A program made the translations under genes and the position numbers. A stretch of DNA of 64,000 nucleotides from Hydrocarboniphaga sp. (GTDB lineage: Bacteria; Pseudomonadota; Gammaproteobacteria; Nevskiales; Nevskiaceae), in NCBI RefSeq assembly GCF_028291725.1, contig NZ_JAQGNT010000095.1, forward strand, positions 1 through 64,000. The letters are read 5' to 3'. Shown here piece after piece: positions 16,950 to 23,662 of the stretch. A model generated the notes under the pieces. The model was not told where the DNA came from and ran no database searches. It saw only the letters and a program-made list of their open reading frames with translations. Position 1 is the stretch's first letter, and every line of letters begins with the position of its first letter.

Positions 16950-17117
16950 GAGGCTGTAGAGAAATGAAATCGGGCACTGAAAGTCGAGCGAGAAAACCAC
17001 CCTGCGCGAGGTCTGATCGACTCGTTGAAGTCGAGCGCGTCAGAATTCAACGTAGGCGTATAGGTTTCCCTTTTTCTGGCGGTTCGGGCGGGCGCTCGAA
17101 CATTTTTCTACAGCCTC
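16950..17117 (+). repeat. 168-bp ORF-less element B, copy 1, at an attC core
   Basis: It is bounded by GTT on both sides (16947-16949 and 17118-17120) and begins GAGGCTGTAGAgAAATG and ends CATTTTTCTACAGCCTC, near-perfect terminal inverted repeats. It matches 22824-22991 over its whole 168 bases with about ten differences. Its 3' half contains an attC-like hairpin from ATTCAAC (17045) to CTACAGCCTCGTT, whose arms AACGTAGGCGTATAG and CTACAGCCTCGTT pair with two bulges. It may be an ORF-less gene cassette or a small attC-targeting element. Confidence 0.8.
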
Positions 17118-17126
17118 GTTAGCTCT

Positions 17127-17495
17127 ATGAGCACCGAGGCAACACTAACGTACCTCGGAAGGGCAACCGGGCCCACTCCTGAAATGCTGGCGGCGGCTCC
17201 GTATGAGTCGTTTGGCTTCTGGGTCCTGGTCGCCGCGTTTACACTGTTTCTTACTTGCGCGTCCGCTCTAGCTTTCAAGGGTCGCGCACGTGGTTCGTGG
17301 CTAATAATTTCTGGCTTGCTTGTTGTGCTGCTGTATTTCGTGTTCCAAAGCACGTTGGCGCAAGACGCCGAGCTTCTGGACAGCCCTTGGGGCAATGCCG
17401 TCGCGTCCATCGCATATGGCCTGGGAGCCTTACTAATCTCCCTCGGCTACGCATGTCTGGCTGTGGCCACATTGCGGGCCGGACGTGCACGCTAA
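17127..17495 (+). CDS. Small polytopic membrane protein, cassette-encoded
   Basis: A 122-residue protein with three or four predicted membrane helices: around 25-47 (FWVLVAAFTLFLTCASALAF), 53-73 (WLIISGLLVVLLYFVFQ) and 89-115 (AVASIAYGLGALLISLGYAC). No family recognised. It is flanked by cassette boundaries: GTTAGCTC at 17118, seven bases ahead of the ATG, and an attC beginning in its stop codon (GCTAAC, 17491). This makes it a single-gene cassette with almost no 5' leader. R'' and the 5' boundary agree at 6 positions, less exactly than in the other cassettes. Confidence 0.7.
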   Translation: MSTEATLTYLGRATGPTPEMLAAAPYESFGFWVLVAAFTLFLTCASALAFKGRARGSWLIISGLLVVLLYFVFQSTLAQDAELLDSPWGNAVASIAYGLGALLISLGYACLAVATLRAGRAR

Positions 17496-17567
17496 CCAGA
17501 GCATCAGGCCGACGTTCACGCCTCCGCTGTGCTCCGGAGCGGCGGCGACTTACGCTCGGAGTTGGGC
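17490..17567 (+). other. attC recombination site behind the small membrane-protein cassette
   Basis: It runs from R'' CGCTAAC, overlapping the stop codon, to R' GTTGGGC (17561-17567, matching the GTTRRRY consensus). Between them are pairing blocks CCTCCGC and GCGGCGG around TGCTCC. Size (~78 bp) and order are those of a cassette attC. Confidence 0.7.
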
Positions 17568-17570
17568 GTC

Positions 17571-17960
17571 ATGAAGAGCTACTCAGAACGGACAGGGCGA
17601 GAGCCCGACTTTCGCGTGTCCTACAGGAAGCTTCCTACTCAGCAGGGCCTTTTTCAGCACATCCGCAGTAATGTTTCCTGGGCTGGTTGTAGTGATCAAA
17701 GTCAGCAATGGTCTATCTGGCCGGAGTTCGAGACATCCGAACGCGTTCCGCTTCCCGACGGCACAGAGGCACAAGAAGAAGGCACAGCAACAATGTGGGT
17801 TCTATACGATGACACAGCTTACAGAGCTGATCTTCGGCAGTGGATTCGCATTGGCCAAGAAGGCTTCTTCATGGCGGGACCTGAAAAATTTGCTCAGTTC
17901 ACAATTATTGAGTTGCTCGGCATTGAGGCTGCCGTCCAACCGGCGTGTAGTGCTCTTTAG
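17571..17960 (+). CDS. Hypothetical protein, first gene of a two-gene cassette
   Basis: A 129-residue soluble protein with no recognised motif and no signal peptide, rich in Trp, Gln and Glu (SQQWSIWPEFETSERVPLPD). The ATG lies only three bases after the attC core GTTGGGC. Its stop codon abuts the ATG of the MepA-like gene with no spacing, and there is no attC between the two, so they form one cassette. A role as partner or immunity protein of the endopeptidase is possible but not supported by any motif. Confidence 0.6.
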   Translation: MKSYSERTGREPDFRVSYRKLPTQQGLFQHIRSNVSWAGCSDQSQQWSIWPEFETSERVPLPDGTEAQEEGTATMWVLYDDTAYRADLRQWIRIGQEGFFMAGPEKFAQFTIIELLGIEAAVQPACSAL

Positions 17961-18653
17961 ATGTGCCTCAAGACCTTCTCGGTTCTGATCGTTGCAGCTT
18001 TGCTCGGCCATCCGGCGACGAGCGTCGCGGCCGACAGCATCTGCTATGGCACCTCCAGCGCGGGGCACCTTGCGGGTGGGGTTCAGATTCCCGACTCCGG
18101 CCCCAACTTCTCGCCGTACAGCTCGCTTGGGGTCAGTCTCGGTCGGACCTTCGTTCATTCCAAAGTCGCGGCAACGATTGCGGCCGCGTACAAGGCGCTT
18201 GAATTGAGCGCGCCAGATAAGGTCTACGTTTATGGGGAGTCTGGCTGGCGGGAGGGTGGAAGGATCAAACCGCACCGGACCCATCAGAATGGAACAGCCG
18301 TAGACTTTATGGTGCCTGTACTGGACAAGAGCGGGAAGTCCATTCCCCTTCCGACGGGCATCACTAACAAGTTTGGCTACGCCATCGAATTCGATGCCCA
18401 GGCGCGGTACGGAGAACTGAGAGTCGACTTCGATGCCATCGCCGAGCATCTGTACGCCTTGCACCAGGCGGCGCAGGACAACGGCATCGGAATCGCGCGG
18501 GTGATCTTCGAGAAAGCCCACATTCCAGACCTGTACACTACAAAGCGCGCCCGATTCATACGTTCGTCGATACCCTTTATGCAAGGCGAGCCGTGGATTC
18601 GTCACGATGAGCACTATCATGTTGACTTCGCCGTCAGTTGCCAAAAGGGATGA
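17961..18653 (+). CDS. Secreted MepA-like (M74/M15-type) murein endopeptidase, cassette-encoded
   Basis: A 230-residue protein with a Sec signal peptide (KTFSVLIVAALLGHPATSVA). The zinc motif H105-RTH108-QNGTAVD115 matches the MepA HxxHQxGxxVD pattern, and HDEHYHVDF near the C-terminus supplies the second H-x-H. MepA enzymes cut D-alanyl-meso-DAP crosslinks in the periplasm and are insensitive to penicillin. It is shorter than E. coli MepA (~274). It is the second gene of a two-gene cassette and is followed directly by an attC site. GC content is close to the host's, unlike the TRADD-N-type cassette. Confidence 0.8.
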   Translation: MCLKTFSVLIVAALLGHPATSVAADSICYGTSSAGHLAGGVQIPDSGPNFSPYSSLGVSLGRTFVHSKVAATIAAAYKALELSAPDKVYVYGESGWREGGRIKPHRTHQNGTAVDFMVPVLDKSGKSIPLPTGITNKFGYAIEFDAQARYGELRVDFDAIAEHLYALHQAAQDNGIGIARVIFEKAHIPDLYTTKRARFIRSSIPFMQGEPWIRHDEHYHVDFAVSCQKG

Positions 18654-18729
18654 GCGCTAACTCCAGGCTGTACCCGATCCGGCCACCGCGGCTTCGCCGC
18701 TCCGGCAGGGTCGCTGAGGAGCGTTGGGC
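18654..18729 (+). other. attC recombination site behind the endopeptidase cassette
   Basis: It starts GCGCTAAC right after the stop codon and ends GAGCGTTGGGC (R' 18723-18729). L boxes CTCC and GGAG pair, and the central stem CGGC...GCGGCTTCGCCGC...CCGG is strong. Overall it is a typical 75-base attC. Confidence 0.75.
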
Positions 18730-18808
18730 GGTATTGAGAGACGTCTTACATCGACCCGTTGTTGGCTTCGGAAGGTGAACAGATGAGCTACGTCCGAGGC
18801 TGGGCACC

Positions 18809-19051
18809 GTGACCGCCGAACATGCAAGAGAGGTGCTGCTCTGGTGCGTGCTCATCAACTATGGCGTATTGATCCTGTGGTTCGTGGCTCTTTTGTCGGC
18901 TCACGACCTCCTGTATCGGCTGCACGCGAGGTGGTTCCGAATTTCTGTAGAGGCCTTCGACACGGTTCATTACGGCGGATTGGCGATCTACAAGATCGGA
19001 ATTCTCCTTCTTAACCTCGTTCCTTACGTCGCGCTGACGCTCGTCGCGTAG
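18809..19051 (+). CDS. DUF6868 family small membrane protein, cassette-encoded
   Basis: An 80-residue protein with an N-terminal hydrophobic helix (LLWCVLINYGVLILWFVALL), the conserved middle HDLLYRLHARWFRISVE-FD, and a second helix (YKIGILLLNLVPYVALTLVA). It matches the DUF6868 family, of unknown function. The start is GTG. The cassette begins at GTTGGGCGG (18723), but no R'' complement of it is found after the stop codon, so the attC end of this cassette appears lost at the junction with the following non-cassette DNA. Confidence 0.75.
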   Translation: MTAEHAREVLLWCVLINYGVLILWFVALLSAHDLLYRLHARWFRISVEAFDTVHYGGLAIYKIGILLLNLVPYVALTLVA

Positions 19052-19176
19052 ACAACGTGGAGGACCAAGTCCGTGTCTTCTGCATCGTGCCGAGATCCGG
19101 TACTCGCGAGCTTCAAGGGCTTGGCGAAGTCAGCCCCAAAAAGGCCTTTCAGACAACGAGACAGACCCAGGGGGCG

Positions 19177-19214
19177 AACCACGTTTATGAAGACGTTAGA
19201 AAACGTAGTCTGGT
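19177..19214. repeat. Short palindromic element C, copy 1
   Basis: ACCACGTTTATGAAGACGTT is followed by AGAAAACGTAGTCTGGT; the ends pair imperfectly (ACCACGT with ACGTAGT). A better preserved copy is at 20823-20863. In both places a 3' gene fragment begins within about 15 bases downstream. Confidence 0.55.
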
Positions 19215-19219
19215 GCTGA

Positions 19220-19342
19220 TTTCCGCTCGGCCCGCACTCCAACGCGCATGGGCCGAATGAGTTCCTGCACATTCCGATGGGCAAGCGCGTGAGCATGGTC
19301 GTGGCCGACGTGATCGCGCGGCACGCGCAGCAGCCGGCCTGA
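19220..19342 (+). pseudogene. 3' remnant of an M20-family metallopeptidase gene
   Basis: It reads FPLGPHSNAHGPNEFLHIPM and then GKRVSMVVADVIARHAQQPA before a TGA. This is the conserved C-terminal end of M20 peptidases/deacylases, where HSNAHGPNEF precedes the final helix. There is no start codon, and the frame is closed by a TGA at 19217. The rest of the gene is absent from the window. Confidence 0.7.
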
Positions 19343-19349
19343 CCGACCG

Positions 19350-20774
19350 GTGTCCCTGAGCCGCCGTGAGTTCCTGTCTCGCTCGCTGACCGCCGCGGCT
19401 GTCGCGGCGATGCCGCAGGCCGTGATGGGCGCGGCCGAACCGCCGCACGTGCGCGACGCCGGCGGCGGTCTGGTGGATGTGCAGGTCGCGGACGTCGCGC
19501 GGCCGAAATCGGCTGGCGACGTGCAGCAGTCGCTGCAGCGCTGGAAAGGTCAGGTCTGCATCGGCGGCGCGCGTTACAGCATGGGCGGCCAGATCGCCGC
19601 GCCGGGCTCGCTGCACCTGGATATGCGCGGCCTGAACAAGGTGATCGCGTTCGACCCGGCGCTGAGGGTGATCCGCGTGCAGGCAGGCATGCGCTGGCGC
19701 GACGTGCAGGACGCGATCGACCCGCACGACCTGTCGGTGCGCATCATGTAGAGCTTCAGCAATTTCACAGTCGGCGGCTCAGTGGGCGTGAACTGCCACG
19801 GCCGCTATGTCGGCCGCGGCGCGCTGGTGAACTCGGTGCGCGCGCTGCAGCTGGTCACCGCGGATGGCGGCGTGACGGAGCTGTCGCGCGAGCGCAATGC
19901 CGAACTGTTCCGCGCGGCGTTTGGTGGCTATGGCGGGCTGGGCGTGATCACGGAAGTCGAACTGGACCTGGACCAGAACGACCGCATCGAGCGCCGCGTG
20001 CAGGCGGTGCCGCTGGCGGACTATCCATCCTTCTTCCGCACGACGATCCTGCAGGACCGCACCGCGGTGCTGCACAACGCCGACCTGGTGCCGCCCGGTT
20101 ACGACGCGCCGCTGTGCGTGAGCTGGTACCGCAGCGCAGCGCCGCTGACCGAGACGCGGCGGCTGATTCCGCGTTCCGAATCCTTCGCTGCCGAGCGCGC
20201 AACGCTGTCTGCCATTGCCGGCTTGCCGGGCGGCGATTGGGTGCGCACGCATCTGGTCGATCCTTCGCGCTTCCGCGAGCGTGCCGTGATGTGGCGCAAT
20301 TTCGAAGCAAGCCTGGATACACGCATGCTCGAACCACTGGGAAAGTCGCGCAGCAGTTGGGCGCTGCAGGAATATTTCATCCCGGTCGAGCGCTTCCACG
20401 CCTTTGCCGCGAAACTCGCAGCGCTGCTCAAGCAGCATGGTTCGGACATCCTCAACGTCTCGATCCGCCATTCGCCGGCCGATACCGCTGCGCTGCTGAG
20501 CTGGGCGCCGACCGAGGTGTTCTCCTTCGTCCTCTACTACCGCCAGCGTCCCGACAGCCGCAGCCGCGAAGCGGCCGGCGTCTGGACCCGCGCATTGATC
20601 GACGCGGCACTGGAGTATGGCGGGCGCTATTACCTTCCTTATCTGCTGCACGCGAGCGTCGACCAGTTCCGCCGCAGCTACCCGGAAGCCGGCAGATTCA
20701 CGGCGCTGAAAGCGCAGGTCGATCCGGCGAACCGCTTCACCAACCTACTCTGGAATACTTACCTACCCAAGTAA
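19350..20774 (+). pseudogene. FAD-linked oxidase (D-arabinono-1,4-lactone oxidase-like) interrupted by an in-frame TAG
   Basis: A GTG start gives MSLSRREFLSRSLTAAAVAA, a twin-arginine (SRREFL) signal. The FAD-binding PCMH fold follows (PKSAGDVQQSLQRWKGQVCI, then GGARYSMGGQ). At 19749-19751 an in-frame TAG interrupts RIM-(stop)-SFSNFTVGGSVGVNCHGRYV; the frame then runs on without shift to the ALO-type C-terminus (NRFTNLLWNTYLPK). CAG to TAG would explain it by one substitution, since Gln is plausible there. The full-length product would be 474 residues, exported and flavin-dependent. Reading as a pseudogene assumes the base is correct; a sequencing error or suppression is not excluded. Confidence 0.75.
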
Positions 20775-20822
20775 GCAGGCTCGTCATCCTGAGCGGAGTG
20801 CCATTCGGGACAGACCTTCGGG

Positions 20823-20863
20823 ACAGACCACGTTTTATGAAGAAGTTGTAAGACGTGGTCTGG
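20823..20863. repeat. Short palindromic element C, copy 2
   Basis: ACAGACCACGTTTTATGAAG continues to AAGACGTGGTCTGGT, with arms CAGACCACGT and ACGTGGTCTG as exact reverse complements. The upstream GGGACAGACCTTCGGGACAG repeats GGGACAGACC. Immediately downstream begins the copied 3' end of the glycosyltransferase gene. Confidence 0.65.
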
Positions 20864-20876
20864 TCTTGATTCCCCT

Positions 20877-21108
20877 GCGGACAAGTTCGAAGCGGCGGTC
20901 GCTGATCGAGCGGCATTGGTGCTGAAGCAGAGCCGGGCGTGCCGTTGGCAATCGGGCGACGAACTCTGAGATCATCGGCGCGATCCGCGGGGGCGGGATC
21001 ACTGGCCAGAACCAACGGGGCGCGGAATGACATTCAGATTGGCGGCGCTGGCCTTCATCGCGATTCTTGCCGCGTCGTCCGCATCGGCGGCCGATGATGC
21101 CGCGCCCA
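20877..21108 (+). repeat. Right copy (D2) of the duplicated OGT-3'/TonB-5' junction
   Basis: It starts at GCGGACAAGTTCGAAGCGGC, inside what was the end of the glycosyltransferase gene, and runs into the start of the intact TonB-domain gene. It retains ~60 bases, including the start codon, that the left copy at 14795-14973 lacks. This copy therefore looks ancestral for the TonB gene side, while the left copy is intact for the glycosyltransferase side. Confidence 0.85.
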
Positions 21109-21833
21109 TCACGACCCATGCCCGCCCGGCGAGCAAGCTCTGCCCCGACCCGGCTTACCCGGCGGAATCGAGCGGCGCTCGCGAAGCCGGCAGCGTGACG
21201 CTGAAGCTCTTCATCTCCGCGGAAGGCCTGGTCGAACAGACCCGGGTGGAAACATCCAGCGGCTTTCAGCGGCTCGACGCCGCGGCCGTTGCGGCAGTGG
21301 TCCGCTGCCGGTTCGTACCCGCGCATAGCGACGGCGTGCCGACCGCGGCCTGGGTGCAGTTGCGGATCAACTACATAATGGAGGGCGAGGACAGCGAGCC
21401 GCTGAAAACCGTCGCCGCCGTGCTGCAGATGCGCAAGTATGTAGACGCGGTCATGCCGTGGTGCCAATCGGTCGCACCGACAGGCGAGCAGCCGGCCTTC
21501 GAATCGATACGCCAGGCCTGGCATGCACGCAACGATGCGGTCCTGCATCAGGCCGAACAGCTCAAGCAGGACTACTACGCGGGCATCCGCAGTGGCGCTC
21601 AAGGGCAAAGCCCGTCGGCCGCGGTCGCACGCAGCGAAGCCAGTCTCGAGTCGGACATCGGCCGGACAACGGCCCGGGAAATGGCCCAGCTATCCCGGTT
21701 GAGCGAGATCCAGCAGCGTGACCGCTGCCAGCGATACCAGGCGACGATCGCCAGCGGCGACTTCGACATTGCTCACCGCCTGCCAGAGCAGTACCACTAC
21801 CTCAGCTCGGCGATACAGCAGCTCGTCCCGTAA
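21027..21833 (+). CDS. Secreted TonB C-terminal-domain protein
   Basis: A 268-residue protein with a Sec signal peptide (MTFRLAALAFIAILAASSAS). Residues ~25-115 form a TonB_C-like domain: CPDPAYPAESSGAREAGSVT, LKLFISAEGLVEQTRVETSS, FQRLDAAAVAAVVRCRFVPA. A helical region with two Cys follows (WCQSV, DRCQRY). Unlike TonB it lacks an N-terminal membrane anchor and Pro-rich spacer, so it is an energy-transducer-like periplasmic protein of unknown partner. Its 5' end is duplicated as a fragment at 14901. Confidence 0.8.
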   Translation: MTFRLAALAFIAILAASSASAADDAAPITTHARPASKLCPDPAYPAESSGAREAGSVTLKLFISAEGLVEQTRVETSSGFQRLDAAAVAAVVRCRFVPAHSDGVPTAAWVQLRINYIMEGEDSEPLKTVAAVLQMRKYVDAVMPWCQSVAPTGEQPAFESIRQAWHARNDAVLHQAEQLKQDYYAGIRSGAQGQSPSAAVARSEASLESDIGRTTAREMAQLSRLSEIQQRDRCQRYQATIASGDFDIAHRLPEQYHYLSSAIQQLVP

Positions 21834-21857
21834 AGTGCCGCACTGCCGTTCGGCGTT

Positions 21858-22108
21858 CGATGTACGCACTCCGGCATTTAGCTCGACACCGGGATGGCCA
21901 CTTTAGCTTGCAGCCGATCTGGCGCCGGTTGGTGATCCCAACTGGAACCAAGCGAGAACTCCGACACATGAGTTACGCTCCGACAAGAGCTCGGGACTCA
22001 AAGTCGCATTTGACCGGGCACCTACGTCGATATATCGAGCGCCCGGAGATCAGCGTATGCGGATGCAAATTCTTACCTGCGCTTGCAATATGGTTCCGGG
22101 TAATTGGC
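21858..22108 (+). repeat. Duplicated non-coding block A, copy 2
   Basis: Counterpart of 16038-16286, with shared words such as CCAAGCGAGAACTCCG, ACATGAGTTACGCTCCGACA and GATGCAAATT. It contains CCGGGC...GCCCGG around a TCGATATATCGA palindrome. It ends exactly where the DUF1780 cassette begins (GTTGGACGC, 22109). No ORF was found. Confidence 0.65.
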
Positions 22109-22127
22109 GTTGGACGCTAAAAGACTT

Positions 22128-22739
22128 ATGACCAAGCGCCGATCAAGGAAGCTTGAGGCTTATATTGAAGGGTTGGCAGAAGCGGTCGCATACTTTTCAC
22201 CTCAGAACAAAACAACTCGCGAACTGTGGGTTATACGAGCTTATCTCATGAATGCGGGAGTTCCCTTCAGAAATGAAGAAGTGGAGGGTTCCAAGGTCGA
22301 GCCGCCGGACGTTCTATTTAGAGGAGCCCGATTCGAGGTTAAGGAGGTTCTTGACCCCGGCAGAAGACGCCATGCGGAGTTCAAAGCGGAGCTGGAGCGG
22401 GCTAGGTCAGCGACCACCATGAAAGGGTTGCTCTCAATGTTCACTCCCGTTGACGTGACCTTGGAAGATATCTATTCAAGATGTTTAACAGAAGTAAGAA
22501 AGCTCTCTAAAAAATATCCGTCGTCTGTGCGGAGCAGCTTGGACCTCATCTTCTATGTCAACTTGCAACATGTCATGGAGGTTAGTGAAGAGCCCTTCCC
22601 TGACACCTCCGAACTCTCATCTCATCGTTGGCGATCGGTATCTTTCGTGAAGGGAAATAGAGCATGTTGTCTCTACGCCCGCCATGATGCTCCGCCTTAT
22701 ATCGCAGTTATGGTGGGTAAGGTGTGCCATCGTGTCTAG
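22128..22739 (+). CDS. DUF1780 family protein, cassette-encoded
   Basis: A 203-residue soluble protein. The middle block GSKVEPPDVLFRGARFEVKE, then VLDPGRRRHAEFKAELERAR, matches the DUF1780 family known from Pseudomonas (PPDVLFR-x-A-x-FEV-x-x-VLD-x-GRR), whose function is not established. The ATG at 22128 was chosen over TTG at 22104 because the latter lies in the recombination core. The cassette 5' boundary GTTGGACGC (22109-22117) is the exact reverse complement of its attC R'' box GCGTCCAAC (22748-22756). The gene has lower GC than the surrounding chromosomal genes. Confidence 0.75.
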   Translation: MTKRRSRKLEAYIEGLAEAVAYFSPQNKTTRELWVIRAYLMNAGVPFRNEEVEGSKVEPPDVLFRGARFEVKEVLDPGRRRHAEFKAELERARSATTMKGLLSMFTPVDVTLEDIYSRCLTEVRKLSKKYPSSVRSSLDLIFYVNLQHVMEVSEEPFPDTSELSSHRWRSVSFVKGNRACCLYARHDAPPYIAVMVGKVCHRV

Positions 22740-22747
22740 TCCTGTGA

Positions 22748-22823
22748 GCGTCCAACAAGCTGCTCCAGCTGACGTATTTGCCTCCGCTACGCTACGGCAA
22801 ATCCGCAGCTGAGCCCGGGCGTT
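22748..22823 (+). other. attC recombination site of the DUF1780 cassette
   Basis: R'' GCGTCCAAC starts just past the stop codon. Pairing blocks CTCCAGCTGACG / CGCAGCTGAG and ATTTGCC / GGCAAAT form a long stem, and the site ends in GGGCGTT. R'' is fully complementary over 9 bases to the cassette's own 5' boundary. Confidence 0.85.
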
Positions 22824-22991
22824 GAGGCTGTAGAAAAATGAAATCGGGCACTGAAAGTCGAGCGGGAAACCCTCCCTGCGCGAGTTCTGATCGACTCGTT
22901 GAAGTCGAGCGCGTCAGAATTCAACGTAGGCGTATAGGTTTCCGCTTTTCTGGCAGTTCGGGCGGGCGCTCGAACATTTTCCTACAGCCTC
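22824..22991 (+). repeat. 168-bp ORF-less element B, copy 2, at an attC core
   Basis: It is bounded by GTT at 22821-22823 and 22992-22994, begins GAGGCTGTAGAAAAATG and ends CATTTTCCTACAGCCTC. It has the same length as copy 1 (16950-17117) and sits at the identical position in a different attC. The internal attC-like box ATTCAAC is at 22919. Its flanking cassettes differ from those of copy 1. Confidence 0.8.
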
Positions 22992-22994
22992 GTT

Positions 22995-23492
22995 ATGCCT
23001 AAAACCAACCCAGCGATCGCACTTCTTCTTGCGGTCGTTCTAGCGCTGCCGGCAATCGCGTCAGCTGAGAAGGCTGATCTGGTTCAGGTCAAGAAATCAA
23101 AGGCAAGGCTCTATCTGATCAAGGCCGGCACGCCATTTGCCGACTTCCCGGTTGTCTTTGGTGCTCAGCCAGAGGGCCATAAACAACAAGAGGGCGACGA
23201 GCGCACACCAGAAGGGCGCTACGTTTTGGACTACAAGAAAGAGAACAGTGCCTTTTTCAAGTCAATCCACATCTCATACCCCAACGCAGAAGACAGCGCC
23301 CGCGCCAAGCAACGCGGAGTCGGCGCTGGAGGCGCGGTCATGATCCACGGCCAAAAGAATGGGCTTGGCTGGCTGTCACCTGTCGCTCGGTTCATTAACT
23401 GGACAGATGGTTGTATCGCGCTTACAAACGAAGACATGCAAGCAGTCTGGGAGGCGGTTGATGCGGGCACACCTATCGAGATTGAGCCGTAG
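22995..23492 (+). CDS. L,D-transpeptidase (YkuD) family protein, cassette-encoded
   Basis: A 165-residue protein with a Sec signal peptide (IALLLAVVLALPAIASA). It has the YkuD catalytic motif: MIHGQKNGLGW, then FINWTDGCIALTNEDM with the Cys nucleophile in T-D-G-C-I-A. These enzymes form 3-3 crosslinks or attach lipoproteins to peptidoglycan, or act as carboxypeptidases. Its ATG overlaps the cassette boundary GTTATGCCT (22992), which is the exact reverse complement of its attC box AGGCATAAC (23491). The start codon therefore lies inside the recombination half-site and there is no leader; translation must use a signal from the upstream element. Confidence 0.85.
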   Translation: MPKTNPAIALLLAVVLALPAIASAEKADLVQVKKSKARLYLIKAGTPFADFPVVFGAQPEGHKQQEGDERTPEGRYVLDYKKENSAFFKSIHISYPNAEDSARAKQRGVGAGGAVMIHGQKNGLGWLSPVARFINWTDGCIALTNEDMQAVWEAVDAGTPIEIEP

Positions 23493-23557
23493 GCATAACA
23501 GGCCGCAAGCGACGGACTCCGCTTCGCAGGGCCGCCGGTGAACCGGGGGCGTTCGGT
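23491..23557 (+). other. attC recombination site of the L,D-transpeptidase cassette
   Basis: R'' AGGCATAAC follows the stop codon (TAG shared) and is the exact 9-base complement of the cassette's 5' boundary GTTATGCCT. The stem uses GGCCGC and GCGGCC-like blocks (GGCCGCAAGCGACGGACTCC against CGCAGGGCCGCCGG). It ends GGGGGCGTTCGGT. This is the last attC recognised in the array. Confidence 0.8.
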
Positions 23558-23662
23558 GGCAAGGGATGGATTTGTTCAGGCCGGCCTCTGAAGTCGCTCT
23601 CGGCTTCGAGGTCGGAGTGTGAGTGCGCCCAAACGAACTTCGGCATTGCCGGCCAGGTATGA

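Noticed and set aside
16950-17117. Plain MITE unrelated to integrons
   Set aside because: Both copies are bounded exactly at the G/TT crossover point of attC sites and contain an attC-like hairpin, so a link to the cassette system is more likely; the MITE reading is kept only as an alternative.
19057-19260. A 67-codon ORF after the DUF6868 gene
   Set aside because: No family resemblance; it runs through palindrome C and out of frame over the M20 peptidase remnant.
22104-22127. TTG start eight codons upstream for the DUF1780 protein
   Set aside because: Those codons lie in the attC core GTTGGACGC, and a good ATG follows at 22128.
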